The notes beneath the pieces were generated by a model, which was not told the DNA's origin, ran no database searches, and saw only the letters and a program-made list of their open reading frames with translations. Both the position numbers and the translations under genes were made by a program. Shown one piece after another: positions 7,733 to 14,350 of a DNA stretch of 17,185 nt (positions are counted from its first letter, which is position 1; each line of letters begins with the position of its first letter). Source of the stretch: an uncultured Ignavibacteria bacterium (GTDB taxonomy: Bacteria; Bacteroidota; Ignavibacteria; SZUA-365); NCBI GenBank assembly GCA_913060595.1, contig CAJXSA010000025.1, positions 1-17,185 on the forward strand, read 5' to 3'.

Positions 7733-7781
7733 GGATTTTCCTATATTGCTTGCGGAGCACATAACAACAGCAGCTGAATAC
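7733..7781. promoter_or_regulatory. Short divergent promoter region
   Basis: Only 49 bp separate the divergent PLP-enzyme and MscS genes, so promoters of both must lie here or overlap coding sequence. The AT-rich core CCTATATTG (about 7740-7748) can be read both ways. On the minus strand TTGTTA and TATAGG are 16 bp apart, a passable sigma-70-like pair, which would place transcription start almost at the PLP-enzyme start codon. On the plus strand TATATTGC is a near match to the Bacteroidota -7 element, without a clear partner. Assignment is tentative. Confidence 0.35.
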
Positions 7782-8900
7782 ATGAACATACTCGAGTTCG
7801 TTCTCGGCGACACGCGGACGTCCGTTTTGCTCTCCGCCCTGCTGATCATCGTGCTGGGCGTGCTCGCCGGCAGACTGGTGCAGATGCTGCTGATGCTGTT
7901 CAGCAGCAAAATAACAAAAAAAACACGCTCGACGCTCGACGATCTCCTCGTCAACACGCTGCGTCACAGCAGCGTCCTGCTTTTCGGTCTCGTCACCGCG
8001 TTCTGGGTGCTGAAATGGACGCACGGGACGTTCGCCGAAGAGGAAGTGCTTTTGCGCAAGAGCTTCCGCTTCCTGTACGAAGGCGTGTACGTCGTCACCG
8101 CGCTGTATGTCGGCTACTTCGCCACCAAGGTGATCGATGCCATCGTCCGCTGGTATCTGCACGAAATCGCGAGCAGGACGAAAACGCATCTCGACGACGA
8201 ACTCGCGCCGCTCGCGAACCGGGTGATGAAAGTCCTGATCTATCTCCTGGCGCTCATCATCATTCTCAACCATTTCAACCAGGACATCAGCACGCTGGTG
8301 GTCTCTCTTGGTGTCGGTTCGCTGGCCATCGCGCTGGCGGCACAGGAGACGCTGGCGAACATGATCGCGGGCTTCGTGCTGATGATCGACCGCCCCTTCC
8401 GCATCGGCGACCGCATACGCCTGCCGGACGGCACAATCGGGAACGTGAAGGAGATCGGCATTCGCTCGACGCGTGTGATCGATGATTACCAGGTGATGAT
8501 CATCACGCCGAACGCGGAAATCGTGAAAAGTCAGATCATGAATTTCTCCTATCCCAACGATATCGTGCGATTCGAAGTCCCCTTCGGCGTCGCCTACGGG
8601 ACCGACCTGCTCGCGATGCGCCGCGTCGTGCTCGACCGCATCAACCGGGAAGCCGACATCGTGGAGGCGGACACGACGGAAGTGCGCATCATGGAGATGG
8701 GGGATTCCTCGATGAACGCCATCCTGCTGTGCAAGATCCGCAATCCGAACGACATCCCGCGCCGGAAAAGCGATCTGCTGCTGATCATTTACAACACGCT
8801 CTACGAGCACGAGATCGAAATCCCCTTCCCGCAGCGCGTGCTGCACCTGGCGCCTGCACTGCAGCAGCTCATGGAGAAAAACCGGAATATTGAGAAATAA
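7782..8900 (+). CDS. MscS-family small-conductance mechanosensitive channel
   Basis: A 372-residue inner-membrane channel that opens under membrane tension to release solutes after osmotic downshock. Five hydrophobic segments are visible: about residues 13-40, 65-85, 95-120, 146-163 and the pore helix near 170-200. The pore region VSLGVGSLAIALAAQETLANMIAGF is the clear MscS signature, rich in Gly and Ala. It is followed by the beta domain (DRPFRIGDRIRLPDGTIGNVKEIGIRST as seen in pieces, then ITPNAEI) and a C-terminal alpha/beta domain. Its two helices before the core make it larger than E. coli MscS (286 residues). ATG 7782 begins right before the first helix; no good Shine-Dalgarno precedes it, and the frame stays open upstream inside the opposite gene. 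The NUDIX gene follows after 12 bp. Confidence 0.92.
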   Translation: MNILEFVLGDTRTSVLLSALLIIVLGVLAGRLVQMLLMLFSSKITKKTRSTLDDLLVNTLRHSSVLLFGLVTAFWVLKWTHGTFAEEEVLLRKSFRFLYEGVYVVTALYVGYFATKVIDAIVRWYLHEIASRTKTHLDDELAPLANRVMKVLIYLLALIIILNHFNQDISTLVVSLGVGSLAIALAAQETLANMIAGFVLMIDRPFRIGDRIRLPDGTIGNVKEIGIRSTRVIDDYQVMIITPNAEIVKSQIMNFSYPNDIVRFEVPFGVAYGTDLLAMRRVVLDRINREADIVEADTTEVRIMEMGDSSMNAILLCKIRNPNDIPRRKSDLLLIIYNTLYEHEIEIPFPQRVLHLAPALQQLMEKNRNIEK

Positions 8901-8912
8901 CACAGGGAAACA

Positions 8913-9467
8913 ATGTCCGCAGCTTTCACCGTCACCCGGCACGAGCGCCTGTATGAGGGACGCGTATTCACCATCGAACGCGATGAGGTTCGCCATGCGA
9001 GCGGCTACGAGAGCGTGCGCGAAGTGGTGCGCCACGACGGAGGCGCCGTGGTGGTGCCGCTCTATGACAACGGCGACGTCCTTCTCATCCGCCAGTACCG
9101 GTATCCGGTCGACGGGGAAATCATCGAACTGCCTGCGGGCAAGCTCGACCGCGGTGAGGACCCGCGCGACTGTGCCGTCCGCGAACTGCGGGAGGAAACC
9201 GGCTGTACGGCCGCCGAGGTGCAGAAACTGACGGCGATGATGACCACACCCGGATTCTGCAGTGAAATCCTGCATATTTACCTCGCCACGGGCCTCCGTG
9301 ACGGTGAGCAGCAGCTCGAAGAAGGTGAAGAGAGCATCACGCTGCTGCGCATGCCGCTGTCCGAGGCCATCGCGATGTGCCGCGACGGACGCATCAGCGA
9401 CGGGAAGACTGTCACGGGACTGATGCTGGCTGCCCTGCGCGCCGGATTGCTTTCCATGGATGCGTGA
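8913..9467 (+). CDS. NUDIX hydrolase, ADP-ribose pyrophosphatase type
   Basis: A 184-residue protein with a complete Nudix box: Gly76, Glu82, then Arg90-Glu91-Leu-x-Glu94-Glu95-x-Gly97, where the glutamates bind the divalent metal. The preceding strands VVVPLYDNGDVLLIRQYRYP and EIIELPAGK are typical of the NudF/ADPRase branch, which cleaves ADP-ribose to AMP and ribose 5-phosphate. Pro243-like loop position TTPGFCSE, about 16 residues after the box, also fits this branch. Length and motifs match full-length homologues, which usually act as domain-swapped dimers. AGGGA lies 5-6 nt before the ATG, and the gene starts 12 bp after the MscS stop, so the two are probably co-transcribed. The exact substrate is inferred from family resemblance only. 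Confidence 0.9.
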   Translation: MSAAFTVTRHERLYEGRVFTIERDEVRHASGYESVREVVRHDGGAVVVPLYDNGDVLLIRQYRYPVDGEIIELPAGKLDRGEDPRDCAVRELREETGCTAAEVQKLTAMMTTPGFCSEILHIYLATGLRDGEQQLEEGEESITLLRMPLSEAIAMCRDGRISDGKTVTGLMLAALRAGLLSMDA

Positions 9468-9582
9468 GCGCGTGTTTCGCGGTCGCGGAGCGGCGCCGCA
9501 GCACGCGGCAACGGGAACATCCGCAGTGCCCCCGCTGTTTTTTGCATGTGTTTTCGTATCATTTTATTCAGTGAGGATTCGA

Positions 9583-10128
9583 ATGAAGTTCATTTTTCTC
9601 GTACTTTTAATGGCGTTTGCAGCGAACACTGCGCAGGCGCAGGACGCCGAGGGTGTCCACGCCTTCACCATGACCACCATCGATGGTGAGGAGAAGGCGC
9701 TGGCCGATTACGCGGGCGAAGTGATGCTGATCGTCAACACCGCGTCGAAATGCGGTTTCACACCGCAGTACAAGGGCCTGGAGAAGCTCTACCGGACCTA
9801 CGCGGAGCAGGGTTTGCACATTCTTGCCTTCCCCGCCAACAATTTTGGCGCCCAGGAGCCTGGAACGGACGAGCAGATCAAGGAATTCTGCACGAGTAAT
9901 TTCGATGTGACCTTCGATCTGTTCAGCAAGATTTCCGTCGCCGGGGAGGACATTCATCCGCTGTATGCCTACCTGACACAGGAGTCGGGTTTTGGAGACG
10001 AGATAAAGTGGAATTTCACCAAGTTTCTCGTCGACCGGAACGGAACGGTGGTCGCGCGCTTCAACACCCGTGTCGACCCGCTCGACAAGAAGGTGATCGC
10101 CGCGGTGGAAAAGGCTCTCGGCGAATAG
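9583..10128 (+). CDS. Glutathione peroxidase-family thiol peroxidase, exported
   Basis: A 181-residue peroxidase. It carries a signal peptide (residues 1-19, ending AQA before QDAEG), so it should act in the periplasm or outside the cell, which is less common than cytoplasmic members. The catalytic set is present: Cys57 in NTASKCGFTPQ, Gln91 in FPANNFGAQEPG, Trp142 and Asn143 in KWNFTKFLVD. Cys103 in EFCTSNFDVTF matches the resolving cysteine of two-cysteine, thioredoxin-dependent members, so glutathione may not be the reductant. It uses cysteine, not selenocysteine. ATG 9583 was chosen because GAGG precedes it by 7 nt and the signal peptide starts here; the upstream part of the open frame is low-quality arginine-rich translation. 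It lies 115 bp after the NUDIX gene and 41 bp before the transporter gene. Confidence 0.92.
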   Translation: MKFIFLVLLMAFAANTAQAQDAEGVHAFTMTTIDGEEKALADYAGEVMLIVNTASKCGFTPQYKGLEKLYRTYAEQGLHILAFPANNFGAQEPGTDEQIKEFCTSNFDVTFDLFSKISVAGEDIHPLYAYLTQESGFGDEIKWNFTKFLVDRNGTVVARFNTRVDPLDKKVIAAVEKALGE

Positions 10129-10169
10129 CGACACCGAGCCAACGGATACAATCATAAACGCAGGTGCCG

Positions 10170-11693
10170 ATGACTGACAAAAAGCGATCGCTGTTCAGCC
10201 GCTCTCTCGACGTGGTCGAGAAAGTCGGCAACGCCCTTCCGCATCCCGCCACCATCTTCGCTCTTCTCGCATTTCTCGTCGTGATCATCTCCGCCATCGC
10301 CGCGGCGTTCGATCTCTCCGCGGTGCATCCGGGCACCGGGGAAAGCTTTGCCGTGCGCAGCCTGCTCACCGGCGAAGGCATACGATGGATGTTCGAGAAC
10401 GTGGAACACAACTTCGTGGCATTTCCTCCGCTCGGACTGGTGCTGGTCGCCATGATCGGCATCGGGGTTGCCGAGGGTTCCGGGCTCATCACCGTCCTGA
10501 TTCGCGCGCTTGTCCTCAAGGCCCCGAAACGACTGATCACCATGGCGCTCGTTGCCGCAGGCGTGATCAGCCATCTCGCCTCCGAGGCCGGCTACGTGGT
10601 ACTGATACCGCTCGGTGCCGTCATCTTTCTCGCGCTCGGCCGTCATCCCATGGCCGGACTGGCCGCGGCCTTCGCCGGTGTGTCCGGCGGCTTCGCCGCC
10701 AATTTCCTCATCGGCAGCGTCGATCCCGTGCTCGCGGGACTGACACAGACCGCAGCCGAGATCATCGATGCCGACATCCGGATCAACGTGGCGGTGAACT
10801 TCTATTTCATGTTTGCCTCCGCCATCATGGTCGTGATCGTCGGTACGCTGGTGACGGAAAAAATCGTCGAACCGCGGCTGGGGAAATACGAGGGCACGGA
10901 AGAGGCGATCGAACTCGAACGGCTGACCGCGACCGAGCGCCGGGGCATGCTCTGGGCAGGGATCAGCATCGTCGCCGTGCTCGGTGCATTTCTCCTCACC
11001 GTGCTGCCCGAAAATGGCCTGCTTCGCATTCCCGGTGAAACCGTGCTGCATTCGGCGTTTTTCAACGGCATGATCACCGCCATCATGATCTTTTTCCTCA
11101 TTCCCGGTCTCGTGTACGGTATCGTCACCGGCTCGATACGCTCGGACAAGGATGGCATCAAGCAGATGATCTCCTCGATGAGCCATATGGCCACGTATAT
11201 CGTGCTCGTCTTTTTCGCGGCACAGTTCGTGTACTATTTCGGCTACAGCAATCTCGGGCTCATCATCGCGATCGAAGGCGCCACCTTTCTCGGGGATATC
11301 GGTCTGACCGGCATTCCGCTCATGCTGGCCTTCATCCTCGTCAGCGCCTTCATCAACATGTTCATGGGATCTGCGTCCGCGAAATGGGCCATCATGGCCC
11401 CGGTGTTCGTCCCCATGTTCATGCTCCTGGGATATCACCCGGCGCTGACGCAGATGGTGTTCCGTATCGGCGACTCCCTGACCAATGTCATCACGCCCAT
11501 GATGTCATATTTCGCCCTGATCGTCGCATTTGCCGAAAAGTATGACGAGGATTACGGTATCGGGACCATTATTTCGACCATGCTGCCGTACAGCGTCGTG
11601 CTGGGACTCGCGTGGACGCTCCTTCTCATCGCCTGGATGATGCTCGGCCTGCCCGTCGGCCCGGATGGACCCCTGTACTACCCGGCTGGCTGA
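10170..11693 (+). CDS. AbgT-family transporter
   Basis: A 507-residue inner-membrane protein with about a dozen hydrophobic segments and the length usual for the family. Family marks include the start RSLDVVEKVGNALPHPATIFAL (seen in pieces), FPPLGLVLVAMIGIGVAEGSGL, SHLASEAGYVVLIPLGA, GVSGGFAANF and, near the C-terminus, FMGSASAKWAIMAPVFVPM and IGDSLTNVITPMMSYF. AbgT imports p-aminobenzoyl-glutamate in E. coli, while MtrF of Neisseria and YdaH of Alcanivorax export sulfonamide-type antimetabolites, so the direction and cargo are open. ATG 10170 has AGG about 5 nt upstream; a GTG two codons earlier is possible. It follows the peroxidase gene closely and is ended by a strong hairpin. Confidence 0.93.
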   Translation: MTDKKRSLFSRSLDVVEKVGNALPHPATIFALLAFLVVIISAIAAAFDLSAVHPGTGESFAVRSLLTGEGIRWMFENVEHNFVAFPPLGLVLVAMIGIGVAEGSGLITVLIRALVLKAPKRLITMALVAAGVISHLASEAGYVVLIPLGAVIFLALGRHPMAGLAAAFAGVSGGFAANFLIGSVDPVLAGLTQTAAEIIDADIRINVAVNFYFMFASAIMVVIVGTLVTEKIVEPRLGKYEGTEEAIELERLTATERRGMLWAGISIVAVLGAFLLTVLPENGLLRIPGETVLHSAFFNGMITAIMIFFLIPGLVYGIVTGSIRSDKDGIKQMISSMSHMATYIVLVFFAAQFVYYFGYSNLGLIIAIEGATFLGDIGLTGIPLMLAFILVSAFINMFMGSASAKWAIMAPVFVPMFMLLGYHPALTQMVFRIGDSLTNVITPMMSYFALIVAFAEKYDEDYGIGTIISTMLPYSVVLGLAWTLLLIAWMMLGLPVGPDGPLYYPAG

Positions 11694-11707
11694 CATGTGT
11701 GTTTCGC

Positions 11708-11748
11708 GGTTCAGCCCGGCAGGAGATTCATTCCTGGCGGGCTGAACC
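11708..11748 (+). terminator. Long hairpin, probable terminator after the AbgT gene
   Basis: Two 17-base arms (11708-11724, GGTTCAGCCCGGCAGGA, and 11732-11748, TCCTGGCGGGCTGAACC) pair at 16 of 17 positions with a 7-nt loop. The only mismatch is G11719 against G11737. It starts 14 bp after the AbgT stop codon. No T-run follows, so it is either a terminator that relies on stem strength or an mRNA-stabilising structure. Confidence 0.75.
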
Positions 11749-11767
11749 CCACCCCGGTCTCCCGTCT

Positions 11768-11797
11768 TTGATCGCTCAGCGCTTTTTCTTAGCTTTC
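11768..11797 (+). promoter_or_regulatory. Bacteroidota-type promoter candidate for the LysE-family gene
   Basis: TTG at 11768-11770, a 19-bp spacer, then TAGCTTTC at 11790-11797. This is one base from the TAnnTTTG -7 consensus, at a spacing accepted in Bacteroidota. It sits just after the hairpin and about 45 bp before the next start codon, where a promoter is needed. Confidence 0.5.
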
Positions 11798-11842
11798 CCT
11801 GTTTACGCGCGCCTCGAACGAAACCCATCAACCCGTTATTGA

Positions 11843-12550
11843 ATGGAATACATCGTTACAGTGCTTACCGGGATCCTGGTCGGAGTGATGATCACGGTTC
11901 CCCTCGGACCCACGTCCCTCTACGTGGCCCATCGCACCCTGGAGGGGGAGACACGCCGGGGCATACTCGTGGCGGTCGGCGCGGTGATCGTCGATGTGTT
12001 CTACTGTCTCATCATCACGATGGGATTGATTTCACTCATACATCCCTACCTGCAGAATCCCGTCGTGCAGAGCGTTTTCTCGATTTTCCTCGTGGGCTAC
12101 GGCATAAAGATGATCTGGTTCCGCAGGAGCGCTGACGACGCACAGGACAGCGAGGAGGATGAGAGCGAAGACGAAAAGGCGGAAAAAGCGGCAGAAATGC
12201 AGGTTTCCCGTTTTCGCCTGTCCAAAAAGCATTACGGCGGCGTGCTGATCGGCATTTCCATGACGCTGGCGAATCCCACGCTGTTCTTTTCCTGGGTCGC
12301 CGTGCTCAGTTTCGTGACGGCACACGGCCTCCTGGTCGACAGCACTCTGCACAAACTGCTGTTTTCCGCAGCTGTCGGCTTCGGGAGCATGATGTGGTTC
12401 CTCGCGCTCGCGTTCTTCGTCCGCAGCCGAAGGCACATCATTTCCGAAGGCTTCATCCACAAGGCATCGTTCATTACTGCCCTTGTTATCATTGGCTTTG
12501 GAGTGTATTTTACCGTCGTGATCTTTCAGCAACTCAACGGGACTACCTGA
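11843..12550 (+). CDS. LysE/RhtB-family amino-acid exporter
   Basis: A 235-residue membrane protein with about six hydrophobic segments. The first helix holds the LysE-type motif VPLGPTSLYVAHRTLEG with GILVAVGAVIVDVFYC after it, and the second half repeats the pattern with GISMTLANPTLFFSWVAVLS. Such proteins export amino acids or derivatives such as lysine, threonine or homoserine lactones by proton exchange. The loop between the two halves (about residues 94-116) is unusually acidic, DAQDSEEDESEDEKAEKAAE, followed by basic residues, and may be a regulatory or flexible linker. The ATG has no evident Shine-Dalgarno. It is separated from the AbgT gene by the hairpin and has its own promoter candidate. 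The substrate cannot be named. Confidence 0.87.
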   Translation: MEYIVTVLTGILVGVMITVPLGPTSLYVAHRTLEGETRRGILVAVGAVIVDVFYCLIITMGLISLIHPYLQNPVVQSVFSIFLVGYGIKMIWFRRSADDAQDSEEDESEDEKAEKAAEMQVSRFRLSKKHYGGVLIGISMTLANPTLFFSWVAVLSFVTAHGLLVDSTLHKLLFSAAVGFGSMMWFLALAFFVRSRRHIISEGFIHKASFITALVIIGFGVYFTVVIFQQLNGTT

Positions 12551-12670
12551 TCGGTCACGCGATAACCTTCTCTTCGACCACATATGTAATTACGACGGTC
12601 CCCCTTCACCCCCCGGGGACTGCATCAACAAGTTTTCACCGATTCCGGTGTGCGTGGACCGGATAACACC

Positions 12671-14284
12671 ATGGATACCCATATGATGTGGTACAGGCTG
12701 CTGCTGGTATGCGGCATTGCGCTGGCGGGAATACCGCTGTGTGCGCAGACGCAGAATATTCGTCTCGATCGCGAAGGATCGCAGGCAGAGGAAGTGACGA
12801 TCGCGATCAATCCCCTCGACCCCGACAACATGATTGCCGGGGCGAACCTGCGCTATTTCTTCCACAGCGACGACGGCGGAAAGACATGGACGCAGGGACA
12901 GCTGCCCTCGGGCACCTGGGGCGACCCCTGCGTTCTGTTCGACAAAACAGGCCGCGCCTATATCGCCAACCTTGTGTACGGCTGGGACGCGATCGTGGTC
13001 CGTCACAGCGACGACGGCGGAAAGACCTGGTCCGACGCCGTGAAACTGTACGGCCCGAGTTCCGACAGCGCCCGCCAGGGCAGCCTGTTCAGCTCCAGTC
13101 TGCAGGACAAGGAGTGGCTGGCCACGGACCTTTCCGATGGTCCCCACGGCGGCAACATCTATGCGGCCTGGACGGACTTCACGAAATACGGCAGCCAGGA
13201 TCCCCGCGACAGCAGCGTGATCGTCTTCGCGCGCTCCACCAACCGTGGTGTCAGTTTCGAACCCTATGTGCGCGTCAGTGACAGCGCCGGCAACGCCGTG
13301 GACGGTGATGAGACCATGGAGGGCGCCGTGCCCGCCGTCGGTCCCGACGGTGGCGTGTACATGGCCTGGTCCGGACCGCGCGGCATCTATTTTGACCGTT
13401 CCCTCGACGGCGGCGTCACCTGGGGCCGAGACCGCATCATCGCCGATCAGCCCGGGGGATGGGATATCGGCATATCGGGGATTTCACGATCGAACGGTCT
13501 TCCGGTCACCGTGGCCGACGTTTCACCCGCCGCAACGAACGGCAATATATACGTGAACTGGGTGGACCTGCGCAACGGGGATCCGGACGTGTTCATCGCG
13601 CGATCGACCGACCGCGGTGACAGCTGGTCGTCTCCCATTCGTGTCAACGACGATGCGGTCGGCAACGGCAAAGCGCAGTTTTTCACCTGGTGCACGGTCG
13701 ATCAGATGACCGGCGAACTCTCGGTGGTGTTTTACGACCGCCGCAGCTACGACAGCGATTCCACGGATGTGTACCTGGCCCGATCCACGGACGGCGGGCG
13801 CAGTTTCACCAACGAGCGGATAAGCACGGCGACGTTTTTCCCGACCGCGTTCGTGTTTTTCGGTGACTACAACAATATCGCGGCCTGGAACGGGCGCATT
13901 CGACCGATATGGACGCAGCTCGACCAGGGGCAGCTCAGCATTCATACGGCGCTGATCGATCCCGAACCGTCCCCCGCCACGGGAGCGGACGTTCTGCCGG
14001 CACGACTGGATATCGGTGCCTACCCGCAGCCGGTGCGGGCATCGACGGGCGCTTCCCTGCGTTTCGACCTGTCGCTGCCGGCCGCCGGCCGTCTGCGCCT
14101 GCAGCTGTTCGACCTGATGGGCCGGGAGATCGCACGCATTGCGGACAGCGAAATGCATGCGGGAGTCCGCACGCTGACCTGGGACACGCACGGCCTCCGC
14201 TCAGGTGTCTACCTGTGCCGTGCCGTATTGCAGGAGGGAAATCGGACACAGTCCACCACACGTCTGCTGACCGTCCTGCGCTGA
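12671..14284 (+). CDS. Secreted Asp-box (sialidase-like) beta-propeller protein with T9SS-type C-terminal domain
   Basis: A 537-residue exported protein. A signal peptide covers residues 1-25 (cleavage near PLCA-QT; not a good lipobox). The body carries Asp-box repeats at about 66-73 and 113-120 (both SDDGGKTW), 244-251 (SLDGGVTW), 312-319 (STDRGDSW) and 372-379 (STDGGRSF), with a degenerate one near 189-196, indicating a six-bladed propeller. The sialidase FRIP motif is not visible, so enzyme activity is doubtful and a binding role is equally likely. Residues about 445-537 form an Ig-like tail: YPQPV, LQLFDLMGREIA, AGVRTLTWD, LRSGVYLCR and a final basic LLTVLR. This matches type A sorting domains used by the type IX secretion system. 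ATG 12671 is preferred (GGA 7 nt upstream); a GTG at 12650 and ATG 12683 are alternatives. Confidence 0.85.
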   Translation: MDTHMMWYRLLLVCGIALAGIPLCAQTQNIRLDREGSQAEEVTIAINPLDPDNMIAGANLRYFFHSDDGGKTWTQGQLPSGTWGDPCVLFDKTGRAYIANLVYGWDAIVVRHSDDGGKTWSDAVKLYGPSSDSARQGSLFSSSLQDKEWLATDLSDGPHGGNIYAAWTDFTKYGSQDPRDSSVIVFARSTNRGVSFEPYVRVSDSAGNAVDGDETMEGAVPAVGPDGGVYMAWSGPRGIYFDRSLDGGVTWGRDRIIADQPGGWDIGISGISRSNGLPVTVADVSPAATNGNIYVNWVDLRNGDPDVFIARSTDRGDSWSSPIRVNDDAVGNGKAQFFTWCTVDQMTGELSVVFYDRRSYDSDSTDVYLARSTDGGRSFTNERISTATFFPTAFVFFGDYNNIAAWNGRIRPIWTQLDQGQLSIHTALIDPEPSPATGADVLPARLDIGAYPQPVRASTGASLRFDLSLPAAGRLRLQLFDLMGREIARIADSEMHAGVRTLTWDTHGLRSGVYLCRAVLQEGNRTQSTTRLLTVLR

Positions 14285-14350
14285 TGTGCGGCGAACACGG
14301 CAGCGCTGTGCTACTCTATTTTATCGTCGTCTCGTTACGAGAGGTTTTCC

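Noticed and set aside
7713..9275. Long open frame on the minus strand (about 520 codons) opposite the MscS and NUDIX genes
   Set aside because: It is antisense to two genes with clear family motifs. Its translation is rich in His, Asp, Arg and Gln with no recognisable domain, as expected for a mirror frame in GC-rich DNA.
9468..9545. GC-rich symmetric stretch after the NUDIX stop (CGCGTG...CACGCG, inner GCGGCGCCGC) and a T-run at 9537-9542
   Set aside because: The paired arms are far apart and the T-run does not follow a stem directly, so I could not build a convincing terminator.
10152..11438. Long open frame on the minus strand opposite the AbgT gene
   Set aside because: Translation is a low-complexity mix of Glu, Asp, His, Gly and Arg with no hydrophobic core, and the opposite strand encodes a convincing transporter.
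12671..12745. Possible lipoprotein signal (Cys in GIPLCAQ) on the Asp-box protein
   Set aside because: The residue before the Cys is Leu, not the Gly, Ala or Ser required by a lipobox; a standard signal peptidase I site fits better.
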